From NCBI RefSeq assembly GCF_004745425.1, contig NZ_PGGK01000001.1, positions 248,001-312,000 of the forward strand: a stretch of 64,000 nucleotides of DNA, read 5' to 3'. The position numbers were made by a program, and so were the translations under genes. Positions 1-9,028 of this stretch are shown one piece after another. The notes under the pieces were generated by a model. That model was given only the letters and a program-made list of their open reading frames with translations. It searched no databases and was not told the origin of the DNA. Every line of letters starts with the position of its first letter. Positions within the stretch are counted from its first letter, which is position 1. The DNA is from Methanolobus halotolerans (GTDB lineage: Archaea > Halobacteriota > Methanosarcinia > Methanosarcinales > Methanosarcinaceae).

Positions 1-40
1 TAGTAAAAAATAGAAAAGTACCTGCCACAAAGCAGGTACT
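1..40 (-). terminator. Terminator of the S-layer gene
   Basis: A perfect 9-bp stem (arms 17-25 and 32-40, 6-nt loop) lies just downstream of the S-layer stop codon. On the minus strand it is followed by a T-rich run at the window edge. This is the arrangement of an intrinsic terminator. Confidence 0.75.
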
Positions 41-58
41 CAAAAGCCGTTACCTGTT

Positions 59-2662
59 CTAGGTGCGTCTTCTGGTCATCCACAATCCTACTGTGACAAT
101 TATCAGCAAGGTGAATGCTACTCCTGGGAAGGGAATTCCCTGCTCTTCAACATCAAAAGTACCATTAAGTGTTCCGATGCTCACATTATAGGTACCTGTT
201 TCATTTCCGACTACAGTGAACTCCACTGACTGGTTAGCACCAGGATCAATTGTGACATTCTCTGTATCTGCCACTTCGCCGTTGACAAGGAGTTCTACTT
301 CTTCCTCACCAGCCTCCAGACCGGTATTCTCAACATTCGCTGTTATTGTGACCTCTTCTCCTGTCTGAACAAGGAGCGGTTCGATGTTCAGGTCCGAGTA
401 TGCGAATCTTGCCTGTGATTCCTGTACGTCGATATTCAGCTCAGCAGATAGATACTCATCCGAAGAGGTGGTCAGCTTGTGCATGCCCGGATCACGTGCC
501 GTATAAGTGACAACGCCCTCCTCGTCCGTGGTACCGACGCTTCTGCTATCATAGAGCACTTCCACACCTTCTACAGGATCACTATTGATCAGGGTGACAA
601 CTGAAATGTTGATAGTGTCTCCTTCGGTTATGCTTTCAGGTGAGACTTCTATGGCAAGTCTCCTGCTGACATCTTCCGGTGATATCACATCAACTTCAAC
701 ACTACCCCGGGCAAAGCCTTCCTTTTCTGCCGTGACAGTGAAAGTGCCTGCCTCTTCAGGTGCATATTCTATGGTACCGTTCTCAGAGGTTTCTCCAATA
801 TTCGTATCTCCAAACATCACTACAGCTTCAGCTACCGAAGTGCCCCTTGAAGTTACCTCGATGGTAACAGTATCATTCTGCTCGATGGCTCTGGGTATAT
901 TGATAGTGAGAGGTTCGGTTGCTTCGGTAGTTACTTCGACGAACGGATAGTACCTCAGAGTACCGGAATCTGCTACCCTGAACGAGATCTCTTCGGTTAC
1001 ATCTACAGTATTATCCCTTGAAAGGGTAACTGAACCGTCGTTCTCCATAACGATCTCAGAGGCTGAGAATGAAGTTATCTCCAGTTCTCCGAAACTGTCA
1101 CCTGACTGAACTTCTATGTAGTCCTCTGATATCTGGAATATACCCTCGATGAATACAGCATTTGTCTCAGTTCCCCTGAATATGTTCTGGAAATGCACTG
1201 TTATTATGGCAAGATCGTCAGTATCACCGACATCTGTCTCGTATACATAATCGCCTTCACCGGACACAATACCAGTATCAACCTCATCTCCATTCTTCTC
1301 AAGGGACACAAGTACGGAATCACCTTCAAGGTCAACTTCTTCAATTATCAGCTCGTATCCTTCTTCAAGCACAAGCCGGGAACCTGTGAACAGGGATGTT
1401 TCCATATCGCTGTCGATCAGTACCTGCGAGAGCTGGCCACCTGAGAGCAGGCTGTCTTCATCTGCAAATGCAGTGTCATCTGAATAGCCGGCAAAATACT
1501 TCTCAGCAAGGAAACCGATGACATTGAATGTACCCCAGTCATCATACTCGAAACTGACCTGTTGCGGTTCGCTCCTGTAGATCAGGCTGCCATCAGGGAT
1601 CGATCTTCCATTGAGTTCCGTGATCTCCAGTGACTCCGTACCGACCCCTTCATCAATGTTGTAATAGAAACCTGCGAAGTTTAGGGGGGTCCAGGTAAAC
1701 GCTTCATCCTCTATGACAGTTCCCCTTAGCTCGTACGTGACGGGTTCTGAGATGTCCCTCTCGGGACCGAATCTGAGTATCTCATCATCAGCAACGACAA
1801 AATCAAGATTACCCATTATATTGACAGTATTTCCTCTGCTTAATGATATCGAACCGGAGTTCTCCATGCTGATCTCGTCGGAACTGATGGTCTCAACTTC
1901 CATTGTGCCAAAATCATCACCTGATTCCACCTCTATATATTCTTCGGATATCTGGAATATACCCTCGATGAATACTGCATTTGTCTCGGTTCCTCTGAAT
2001 ATATTATTGAAATGAACAATTATGACAGGTACGTCTTCTTCCGAACCGAGGTCAGTCTCATATACATAATCATCATTTCCTGCAACTACATCGGTCTCTA
2101 TCACATCGCCGTTTCTCTCAAGGCTGATAAGTACGCTGTTACCTTCAAGGTCCACTTCCTGGATGTTAAGTTCATAACCTTCTTCCAGAATTATGGAAGA
2201 ACCCGAGAAGACCGAGAGTTCGTCATCCGTGTCCATAACGATCTTTGAGAGTTCCCCGTTTCCCATCAGGCTTATCGGATCATCTGCAAAAGTCGTATTT
2301 CCGTTGTAACCTGCAAAGTATCGTTCTGCCATGAAACCGATGATTTCATAAGAACCCCAGTCATCGTGTTCGAAATCCGTTTCAATCGGAACGGTGGAAT
2401 ATCGCAGGTCACCCTCCTGAATGGACCTGTCACTGTAACTCTGCAGCGTCACGGTCAAAGTCTCGGACCCCTCTCCGGAATCCAGGTCATAATAGAAGCC
2501 AGGATAGCTCTGCGCTGTCCATGTGTATTCCAGGGACACGTTCGAATCAGCTGCCCATATCCGGTTGCCTGTAGTGTTGTCCTGAGCAAGAGCCGTTGTC
2601 GACATGGCAGCAATTGACAACAACAGACTTACCAGTAAAACTAAGTTAATATCTTTATTCAT
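59..2662 (-). CDS. S-layer protein with two tandem S-layer duplication domains
   Basis: A secreted surface protein of 867 aa, probably forming or decorating the S-layer. It begins with a signal peptide (basic MNKD, hydrophobic stretch, cleavage near ALA-Q). Two clearly homologous blocks of about 280 residues follow (roughly 35-305 and 312-580). They share the phrases FAGYNGNT/FAGYSDDT and NAVFIEGIFQISE, as in the Methanosarcinales S-layer duplication family. Two Ig-like repeats and a CARDB-like domain (about 740-830) come next, then one C-terminal membrane segment ending in MTRRRT. The tail contains FPG and resembles PGF-CTERM-type anchors more than the PEF-CTERM tail of the protein at 46.0 kb. 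The start is ATG after a GGGGG ribosome binding site. Many antisense reading frames overlap it; they are treated as shadows. Confidence 0.93.
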   Translation of the reverse strand: MNKDINLVLLVSLLLSIAAMSTTALAQDNTTGNRIWAADSNVSLEYTWTAQSYPGFYYDLDSGEGSETLTVTLQSYSDRSIQEGDLRYSTVPIETDFEHDDWGSYEIIGFMAERYFAGYNGNTTFADDPISLMGNGELSKIVMDTDDELSVFSGSSIILEEGYELNIQEVDLEGNSVLISLERNGDVIETDVVAGNDDYVYETDLGSEEDVPVIIVHFNNIFRGTETNAVFIEGIFQISEEYIEVESGDDFGTMEVETISSDEISMENSGSISLSRGNTVNIMGNLDFVVADDEILRFGPERDISEPVTYELRGTVIEDEAFTWTPLNFAGFYYNIDEGVGTESLEITELNGRSIPDGSLIYRSEPQQVSFEYDDWGTFNVIGFLAEKYFAGYSDDTAFADEDSLLSGGQLSQVLIDSDMETSLFTGSRLVLEEGYELIIEEVDLEGDSVLVSLEKNGDEVDTGIVSGEGDYVYETDVGDTDDLAIITVHFQNIFRGTETNAVFIEGIFQISEDYIEVQSGDSFGELEITSFSASEIVMENDGSVTLSRDNTVDVTEEISFRVADSGTLRYYPFVEVTTEATEPLTINIPRAIEQNDTVTIEVTSRGTSVAEAVVMFGDTNIGETSENGTIEYAPEEAGTFTVTAEKEGFARGSVEVDVISPEDVSRRLAIEVSPESITEGDTINISVVTLINSDPVEGVEVLYDSRSVGTTDEEGVVTYTARDPGMHKLTTSSDEYLSAELNIDVQESQARFAYSDLNIEPLLVQTGEEVTITANVENTGLEAGEEEVELLVNGEVADTENVTIDPGANQSVEFTVVGNETGTYNVSIGTLNGTFDVEEQGIPFPGVAFTLLIIVTVGLWMTRRRT

Positions 2663-2704
2663 GTTTAACCCCCAACTTGAATTGTGGCTTATTGTTATAG
2701 CAAA

Positions 2705-2729
2705 TAAATTTATACCTGGTCAAGGTATA
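2705..2729 (-). promoter_or_regulatory. S-layer promoter with overlapping inverted repeat
   Basis: On the minus strand a TATA element (TATAAATTTA, complement of 2705-2714) lies about 50 nt before the S-layer start codon. The inverted repeat TATACCTGGTCAAGGTATA (2711-2729, 6-nt arms) covers the upstream half of the TATA box and the BRE position, so it could be an operator. Regulation is inferred only. Confidence 0.5.
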
Positions 2730-2987
2730 TCAATCTTCTTTATGTTTAAACAATTGTCATTATGTTCCTAAACAGTGTTAAAGAAGAACAGGATATTTCC
2801 AACTACATGACATGAATATGTTGATTCTATTCTTATCACTTAGTAAAATATCCACAACCATTTTGGCTTAATGTTAAAAATGCATTAATATCTGATGCCG
2901 TCATAATATTTATTCGGTCATTCTATTAATTGCGGGATTTGAAAAAGGCTCGTGAAGTGGTCAGTATATCAGGAGGAGCAGGGTTAT

Positions 2988-4664
2988 ATGGATGAATTGA
3001 ATGAATTTTTCAAAGGGAAGAAGATAGCTTATTTTTCAATGGAAATGGGGTTACAGAATGAGATCCCGACCTACAGCGGAGGCCTGGGGATACTTGCAGG
3101 AGATGTTATTAGAGCCAGTGCAGATCTGGGTATTCCGCTTGTGGGTGTCACTCTGGTCAGCAGAAAGGGCCATTTTGCACAACATCTGGATGAAAAGGGA
3201 AGACAATCGGAAGATGAGCAAAAATGGTCTCCGGAAGATTACATAAAATTGCTGCCTGCGGAAGTAACTGTTCGGATACAGCAGCGGGATGTTAGGGTAA
3301 GGGCATGGCTCTATGAACATAAAAGTCTTACAGAGGAACTAATTCCTGTGATCCTGCTGGACACGGATGTCGATGGTAACTCCCCGGAAGACAGGGGGAT
3401 CACCGATTACCTGTACGGAGGTGACAGCAGATACAGATTGAAACAGGAGATAATACTTGGTATTGGCGGGGCAAAGATGCTTGATAAGCTTGGTTTGCAT
3501 ATGAGCAAGTATCACATGAATGAAGGGCATTCAAGCCTCCTGACAATGGAACTGCTACGCAGGAACGAAATGGACCCGGGCAGGGTGAAGGAACTCTGCG
3601 TGTTCACCACCCACACACCGGTTGCGAGCGGGCATGACAGGTTTTCCTATGATCTGGTGAGAGAACTTATTGAGGGGGAACAGGAGATCGGAGCACTCCG
3701 GAAGTACGGAGGAGAAGATGAGCTAAATATGACCGTCCTGGCCCTGAACCTGTCCGATTACATAAACGGAGTGGCTAAAAGGCACAGGGAGATATCGGAA
3801 AAGATGTTTCCCGGTTACAAGTTCAGGTCCATTACCAATGGGGTGCATTCCTATACCTGGGTCTGCTCTCACTTCAGGGTACTTTATGACCGGCACATAC
3901 CTGGCTGGGCCAATGAGCCCGAACTCCTAGTCAGGGTGAAAAATGTGCCCGGAGACGAGATATGGGATGCCCACAAGAATGCAAAAAAGGAACTTATAGA
4001 TCATGTCAACATGAAAAAAGGAATTGGCATGGACCATGACACCCTGACCATCGGTTTTGCAAGGCGAATGGCGGAATACAAACGACCTGCATTTATCTTC
4101 TCCGATCTTAAAAGGCTCATGAAGGTCAATGAAGCAGGTAAAATCCAACTGATATTTGCAGGTAAGGCTCACCCTGCCGATACACGGGGTAAAGAGATTA
4201 TAGAAGAGATATTCGGTTATATTGAAGACCTTAAGGATACGATAAAGATCGCCTTTCTTGAGAACTATGATATGGACCTTGCCCTGAAAATGGTCTCAGG
4301 TGTGGATGTCTGGCTCAATACGCCAAAAAGGCCCTTTGAAGCTTCCGGTACGAGTGGTATGAAGGCAGCTCATAACGGGGTTGTGAACTTAAGTGTGCCG
4401 GACGGCTGGTGGATAGAGGGCTGCGTTGCGGGAGTTACAGGTTACTCGATCGGGGCGGGAATAGATCCTGATAGCTCTCCTGAAGAAATAGAAAGGATAG
4501 AACGTGATGATCTCTACAACAAACTGGAGTACATAATAATACCGAAGTACTATGACAGGAGAGATGAGTGGATAGCCATAATGAGGAATTCCGTAGAGAT
4601 GATAGCCTACTACTTCAATTGTCACAGGATGATGCGCAGGTATGTCACAGAGGCATATTTATGA
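2988..4664 (+). CDS. Alpha-glucan (glycogen/maltodextrin) phosphorylase
   Basis: A GT35 enzyme that splits alpha-1,4-glucans with phosphate to give glucose-1-phosphate, using pyridoxal phosphate. The PLP region is clear (EASGTSGMKAAHNG, with the PLP-binding Lys), and so are the N-terminal IAYFSMEMGL, YSGGLGILAGD and NEGHSS segments. At 558 aa it is the short archaeal/bacterial form. The ATG at 2988 is chosen over the GTG at 2952 because AGGAGG at 2971-2976 sits 11 nt upstream of it and conserved sequence begins right after. An AT-rich TATA-like stretch near 2904-2913 is a candidate promoter. It is the only phosphorylase here and would degrade the polymer made by the 24.4-28.4 kb genes. Confidence 0.95.
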   Translation: MDELNEFFKGKKIAYFSMEMGLQNEIPTYSGGLGILAGDVIRASADLGIPLVGVTLVSRKGHFAQHLDEKGRQSEDEQKWSPEDYIKLLPAEVTVRIQQRDVRVRAWLYEHKSLTEELIPVILLDTDVDGNSPEDRGITDYLYGGDSRYRLKQEIILGIGGAKMLDKLGLHMSKYHMNEGHSSLLTMELLRRNEMDPGRVKELCVFTTHTPVASGHDRFSYDLVRELIEGEQEIGALRKYGGEDELNMTVLALNLSDYINGVAKRHREISEKMFPGYKFRSITNGVHSYTWVCSHFRVLYDRHIPGWANEPELLVRVKNVPGDEIWDAHKNAKKELIDHVNMKKGIGMDHDTLTIGFARRMAEYKRPAFIFSDLKRLMKVNEAGKIQLIFAGKAHPADTRGKEIIEEIFGYIEDLKDTIKIAFLENYDMDLALKMVSGVDVWLNTPKRPFEASGTSGMKAAHNGVVNLSVPDGWWIEGCVAGVTGYSIGAGIDPDSSPEEIERIERDDLYNKLEYIIIPKYYDRRDEWIAIMRNSVEMIAYYFNCHRMMRRYVTEAYL

Positions 4665-4698
4665 CACAGGTAATTGTCACAGGAATTATACCTGCTGA

Positions 4699-4723
4699 CA
4701 GGATGTGTCCTGCCCTTTTTTTT
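4699..4723 (+). terminator. Terminator after the phosphorylase gene
   Basis: A short stem CAGGA/TCCTG (4699-4703 with 4708-4712, loop TGTG) is followed by CCC and eight T residues (4716-4723), about 35 nt past the phosphorylase stop codon. Confidence 0.65.
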
Positions 4724-4734
4724 AAGTTCCCTGG

Positions 4735-6255
4735 TCAATTGCCTCTCTCATCGGTAAGGCCAGCAAGGTCTGACTTCTGCTCGTATTTCCCCGGTATATA
4801 AGGCTTTGAGAATTTCGTCTCAATGTTCTCACGGTGCAGGGTATTGTATGTGCAGAAGGGTATGACCTTTCCATCAGGTGTCGCATAATGTATGCCACAT
4901 TGTTGAACACGTTTGATATCGAAGTTGTACATGTCCTGGAAATGCATAGCTCCCAGAAAAAGGCTTTCTCTGTGGAATTGCTTTACTACGTTTGATTCTC
5001 CTTCTTTTAAAACGTTGAGCAGCATCTTTGTGACGTTGACACATTTTGGCTCCTTTTTGGAATCAATAAAACCCGGTACTTTGCTCAGTACCTTTCCGAT
5101 TACCAGAAGGTTGTGGCCGTTATCATTAAGCTCATATGATGCTTCATCTATCATTTCCATAAGGCCTTCAACATCCACGAAGTCCGTTATGGGTACGATC
5201 CTGCCGTTGTCTACAAAGAGATATGTTGCTGCTCCGCAATGGGGATGCACTGTCATCTCAGGTAAGGCCTTATGACGGGCTTTTGCAAGGAATCTTGATA
5301 TCGGTACCACAAAAGGTACAGGGTACCAGGCGTCTCCGGATATCTCTCCCTCTGTCTGTTCCTCTACAAGCCTTGTGAGATCAGGTATGGTGATTCTGTT
5401 CTTTTCTCTTTCCTGCTGGCATATTCGTCCGGTAAAGGATACCGGCTGGAAATTAACACCTTTGACAATATCCCTGTTCTCCGCAGCAAACCTGATAATA
5501 TCTCCTACCTGCTCGTCGTTGACACCCTTTGAAAGCGTAGGAACAAGTGTTATACTGCGTAATCCTGCTTTTCGGGAGTTATCGATTGCTTTTAATTTCA
5601 GGGGAAATGCATTGAACCCCCTCATTTTGATATAAGGCTCTGCAGATATCCCGTCGAACTGCAGATACAATGTTTGCATCCCTGCTTCGGCAAGCTCTTT
5701 TCCAAAATCGACACTCTGTGCAAATCTGAGGCCGTTGGTAGCTATCTGTATCTGGACAAAGCCAAGCTCTTTGGCCATTTTAATAAGTTCGGGAAGGTCT
5801 TCACGAACTGTCGGTTCCCCTCCGGTGAACTGTATGGAGTGGCAGGGTACCGGTTGCTGGTTCCTGAGCATTGTCATCATGTCATATATCTGCTCTTTGC
5901 TGGGTTCATATATCCGTCCAGAGTTCCTGGCATTTGCAAAACAGATAGGACAGGACATATTGCACCGGTTCGTAACATCGATGTTTGCAAGGATGGTGCT
6001 CGTCCGGTGGGAAACACACAAACCACATTGGAAAGGACAATCGGTATTAAAGCTGATATTCGGGTTAAGAATACCTGAGCCAGTACATGTGAACTTTTCA
6101 AATCTTTCAAACATACTTGCATCAGACCAGCAGATGTCCCGAAAAATACCATGATCTACACAATTCTTTTCCATCATGATCCTGCCATCTTCTTTGAAAA
6201 GAGTAGCTTCGATCAAATGTCCACATACAGGGCATATCGAGTAAGTGTGTCTCAG
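4735..6255 (-). CDS. tes: Tetraether lipid synthase-like radical SAM protein (Tes/MJ0619 family)
   Basis: Probably couples the phytanyl chains of two archaeol lipids to make membrane-spanning tetraethers, as known for the MJ0619 (Tes) family. Visible motifs are the radical SAM cluster CNMSCPIC, a second Cys cluster just before it (CPFQCGLC), the GGEPT motif, and a C-terminal HYATPDGKVIPFC segment. The first usual start (TTG, 6216) would omit an in-frame upstream CPVCGH. That pair plus the downstream NC and ICW cysteines looks like the mononuclear iron site reported for Tes. The only plausible start upstream of CPVCGH and downstream of the stop at 6265-6267 is CTG at 6253-6255. It lies 6 nt after GAGGT, so I extend the gene to 6255 (506 aa). 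A TATA box at 6320-6328 (minus strand) fits. Family assignment is strong; the start is inferred. Confidence 0.88.
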   Translation of the reverse strand: MRHTYSICPVCGHLIEATLFKEDGRIMMEKNCVDHGIFRDICWSDASMFERFEKFTCTGSGILNPNISFNTDCPFQCGLCVSHRTSTILANIDVTNRCNMSCPICFANARNSGRIYEPSKEQIYDMMTMLRNQQPVPCHSIQFTGGEPTVREDLPELIKMAKELGFVQIQIATNGLRFAQSVDFGKELAEAGMQTLYLQFDGISAEPYIKMRGFNAFPLKLKAIDNSRKAGLRSITLVPTLSKGVNDEQVGDIIRFAAENRDIVKGVNFQPVSFTGRICQQEREKNRITIPDLTRLVEEQTEGEISGDAWYPVPFVVPISRFLAKARHKALPEMTVHPHCGAATYLFVDNGRIVPITDFVDVEGLMEMIDEASYELNDNGHNLLVIGKVLSKVPGFIDSKKEPKCVNVTKMLLNVLKEGESNVVKQFHRESLFLGAMHFQDMYNFDIKRVQQCGIHYATPDGKVIPFCTYNTLHRENIETKFSKPYIPGKYEQKSDLAGLTDERGN

Positions 6256-6319
6256 ATAAAAACCTCACAAATAAATTATCCAACCCACAAATGGATATAG
6301 TAAAACGTTGGAAGTTATC

Positions 6320-6328
6320 TTATATATT
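6320..6328 (-). promoter_or_regulatory. TATA box of the Tes-like gene
   Basis: Minus-strand AATATATAA predicts a transcript start near 6298, giving a leader of about 40 nt before the CTG start codon. Confidence 0.45.
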
Positions 6329-6459
6329 CTTTTTTAAAACCCATTTTTCAGGCTATATGGGCGTTACGTAGTTCCTGTGAGGATACACCAGGTCATTAAG
6401 GTCTGCTATAGTTACCTATAATCTTAAAATTACTTACGCAACATGATTTCATACTAGTA

Positions 6460-6468
6460 TTTATATGA
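6460..6468 (+). promoter_or_regulatory. TATA box of RNA candidate 1
   Basis: TTTATATGA lies 29 nt before the 5' end of the closing helix at 6489, the spacing expected for an archaeal transcript start. ACTAGTATTT (6453-6462) overlaps it and occurs again upstream of the third RNA candidate (39144-39153). Confidence 0.45.
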
Positions 6469-6488
6469 ACATATATACAGTTTTACTT

Positions 6489-6635
6489 GCGAGAGGGAAG
6501 CAGGGAAAGAGTGCCAAAGTGTGGTATAATTGGTATAAACATGTATTGTACCAGCAAATAGCTTATGCATGTGTATATCCTTCAATCCTGACTATAACTT
6601 CTGCGGTTTAACCAATAATACTTGTTCTCTCTCGC
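6489..6635 (+). ncRNA. Candidate structured non-coding RNA 1
   Basis: The 458-nt gap between the Tes-like gene and the M50 protease gene has no convincing reading frame. Within it, 6489-6499 (GCGAGAGGGAA) pairs with 6625-6635 (TTCTCTCTCGC) to give an 11-bp helix with a single G-T pair, closing a 147-nt segment. Inside, CAGGG (6501-6505) can pair with TCCTG (6586-6590), and a GGTA/TACC hairpin is possible near 6531-6553. A TATA box lies at the right distance upstream. I do not recognise the RNA family. A chance inverted repeat cannot be excluded without conservation data. I see nothing clear in 6340-6450. Confidence 0.45.
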
Positions 6636-6713
6636 TATATCTGCCGGTCCGGAGATTAAAACCTGTTCTTTGACATTTTAAATATACCCGTGACACATTT
6701 TTATATATCAGGG

Positions 6714-7433
6714 TCAGAGTTTTCCGTATCTGTTCTTAACTTGTCGTTCTTCTCCGCTGGCACCCATATATACGAAAAAAGCGATCAGAATTAACCAGAA
6801 ACTGATGAACAAACCTATAATACCCATCAGAAAAGCAAATATCTTCCCAATAGAAGCAGCTTTTTCCGTGGCTTCTACAAAACCCATGCGTTGTGCAAAA
6901 AAGGCACGGAGGATGCGTCCACCATCCATGGGGAATGCCGGGATCAGATTGAACAGTCCCAGTATTATGTTTATGTAACCCAGTATAAAGACCATTAGAA
7001 AGAAAGGTCCTCCTTCTGATGGTGATACTGTGGGGTTGAAAAGATAATTGAACGCCAATAGTACGATTCCGATAACAATACTTGAAAAAGGTCCTACAAA
7101 AGCCATCTTAGCTTCACTTGCCGGGTCATGCAGTTCTTCTTTCATGGATGAGACCCCGCCTATAAGGTAAAGTGTGATCTCACTGATGCTCCCTCCATAC
7201 CTTAAAGAAAAATAAGAATGGGCCAGTTCATGAGCGAGTACGGAGGCAAAGAGCAGAATCGCTGTTAAAAGTGACAGCAGATATTTAACTGGTTCGGACT
7301 CGATTCCCGCAAAGCCGAAGGGTTCCGGCTGTATGGCAAAGATCCATGTAAAGAACGGTAGTACTAGCAGAAAAGAGATATGTATCTTTATAGGTATGCC
7401 AAATATCTTTGCTATCTGAAGCGAATTTCTCAT
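6714..7433 (-). CDS. Site-2-protease-like membrane metalloprotease (M50)
   Basis: An integral membrane zinc protease of 239 aa. The zinc motif HELAH lies in the second hydrophobic segment, and the third ligand region NLIPAFPMDGGRILRA is intact, so the enzyme is probably active. About six hydrophobic segments are visible and there is no PDZ or CBS domain, as in the minimal archaeal S2P family. The substrate is unknown. The gene stands alone, downstream of the F420 enzyme gene on the same strand with a 60-nt gap. Confidence 0.9.
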   Translation of the reverse strand: MRNSLQIAKIFGIPIKIHISFLLVLPFFTWIFAIQPEPFGFAGIESEPVKYLLSLLTAILLFASVLAHELAHSYFSLRYGGSISEITLYLIGGVSSMKEELHDPASEAKMAFVGPFSSIVIGIVLLAFNYLFNPTVSPSEGGPFFLMVFILGYINIILGLFNLIPAFPMDGGRILRAFFAQRMGFVEATEKAASIGKIFAFLMGIIGLFISFWLILIAFFVYMGASGEERQVKNRYGKL

Positions 7434-7495
7434 TAGTTTCCTTCCTTATTAGTTAAAATAAACTTACTTTTCAGAGATTTATTATAAAGGTTCCA

Positions 7496-8491
7496 TCATG
7501 CCGTTTTCCTCAGATGTGGTAGTACCTGCTTCCCATAGTCCTTGATGAACCCGAGCTCATCAGGGCCTGAATAATGGAAATAAATATGAGTGTAACCTGC
7601 ATCTATGAACTGTTGTGCATATCGAATGTGTTCTTCCGGATCAGAGGAAATGCATGCATTCTGCCTGATCGTATCCTTGCCCACCACTGCACCGTTTTCA
7701 GCCGACATCTCTGGTGTATATATCTTATTAAGGAACAAAGCAGGTATCATGGAACCTGCCCAGTATCTCTGCAGGTTTTCTATCGAATCCTCCAGGCGTT
7801 CACCGTATGCTACTGTAAGTTCCACTGCTTTTGGCATATTTTTGACATCTTTGCCTGCACGCTTGGCACCGCTTTCGAATTTTTCCAGTATCTGCCTGTA
7901 CTTCTTGATATGGGAGTCACCTACTGTCAGTAGGCCGTCTCCGTAATATCCTGCGAACCGGGCACTTGCCGGAGCAAGGGAGGAGAAGTATATCGGGATA
8001 TCCTCTTTCGGTAGAGTATAGATCTTTGCTTTATGGGTACAATAGTAATTACCCTCAAAAGTTATCTTTTCCCCTGTCCATAGCTCACGGATCAGTCTTA
8101 CTGCTTCCTCAAGCATATCCTGCCTTTCACTGAACTCCGGCCATTCGCAGGTCACGGGATACTCGTTCAAAGCTTCTCCGGTCCCCACGGCCAGATAAGT
8201 ACGACCGCCTGCCAGGGAGGATAATGTCGCAGTGGCCTGAGCGATTATTGCCGGGTTATACCTGAGGATAGGACATGTCAGACCTGTCCCAAGTTCTATT
8301 TTCTTAGTACTTACCGCTGCAGCCCCGAGCCATGTCCAGGTAAAACATGCCTGCCCGTCCTCACTCCACGGATGAAAATGATCGCTTACATTTATAGTGT
8401 CAAAACCATTGTTCTCAGCAGTCACCAGCTGCCTGAGCATCTCGGAAGGTGTATACTGTTCCGGTGCTATTTTCAAGCCTAACTTTACCAA
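7496..8491 (-). CDS. F420-dependent LLM-class oxidoreductase (G6PDH-like)
   Basis: A TIM-barrel luciferase-like enzyme of about 331 aa that uses coenzyme F420. It is closest in motif to the F420-dependent glucose-6-phosphate dehydrogenase-like group: VSDHFHPW near the N-terminus, TGLTCPILRYNPAI, and GTGEALNEY. The true substrate in methanogens is unknown, and a secondary-alcohol or sugar-phosphate substrate is only a possibility. The longest frame begins with TTG at 8521, but that codon has no ribosome binding site. A second TTG at 8491 follows a GGGGGAT element and begins right before the conserved VKLGLKIAPEQ, so I prefer 8491. Confidence 0.87.
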   Translation of the reverse strand: MVKLGLKIAPEQYTPSEMLRQLVTAENNGFDTINVSDHFHPWSEDGQACFTWTWLGAAAVSTKKIELGTGLTCPILRYNPAIIAQATATLSSLAGGRTYLAVGTGEALNEYPVTCEWPEFSERQDMLEEAVRLIRELWTGEKITFEGNYYCTHKAKIYTLPKEDIPIYFSSLAPASARFAGYYGDGLLTVGDSHIKKYRQILEKFESGAKRAGKDVKNMPKAVELTVAYGERLEDSIENLQRYWAGSMIPALFLNKIYTPEMSAENGAVVGKDTIRQNACISSDPEEHIRYAQQFIDAGYTHIYFHYSGPDELGFIKDYGKQVLPHLRKTA

Positions 8492-8740
8492 TACTGATCC
8501 CCCACATAATAATGAACTCAAAACACTTAATTTTATATTGATTTCAACCGTATTTAAGATTTAGGCACTGGTAAAAAAACACTCCGGCATTTATAATGTA
8601 AATCCCTGAAGCATTTCGGGCCTGGTTTATTTTTCTGAAAGTGCTGCACTCAGGAAATTTCCGGGTTTTTTCTACAGGGCCCAAATAGTTATGTATTTTA
8701 AAGTTAGATTTTAAATGGGTAATAAGGGGTAGGTGTACGT

Positions 8741-8938
8741 ATGAGTTTACTTGAAACGACCTGGGGTTTGCTGGTACTTATCTCAGAGATCTGGGTCATA
8801 TATGATCTGTTCACATACAACAGGTCAATAAGTACAGCAATGAAGATCTTCTGGATACTTGTTGTACTTCTGCTAGGGATAATAGGTGTTGTGCTCTATT
8901 ATTTCTTCGGGAGAAGGAGATCCGGGAGAAGAAGATGA
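8741..8938 (+). CDS. Small PLDc_N-type membrane protein
   Basis: A 65-aa protein with two hydrophobic helices and a basic C-terminus (GRRRSGRRR). The pattern, with ISEIWVIYDL in helix 1 and a W-x-L-x5-L-G-x2-G helix 2, matches the phospholipase D nuclease N-terminal (PLDc_N) family, which also occurs as free small proteins. Function is unknown. It lies 90 nt ahead of the polyprenol kinase gene and may be cotranscribed with it. GTATTTTAAA upstream is a weak TATA candidate. Confidence 0.75.
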   Translation: MSLLETTWGLLVLISEIWVIYDLFTYNRSISTAMKIFWILVVLLLGIIGVVLYYFFGRRRSGRRR

Positions 8939-9028
8939 CACACAGCATATGGGTTCGGGCATGATACAGAATCAAAACTGAACTCTGTTTTTTGCTTACA
9001 GATAATTGCCTGGAAATCCTTTACGAAT

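Noticed and set aside
585-2617. Several long plus-strand reading frames opposite the S-layer gene
   Set aside because: No ribosome binding sites or recognisable domains. They mirror the strong codon bias of the S-layer gene.
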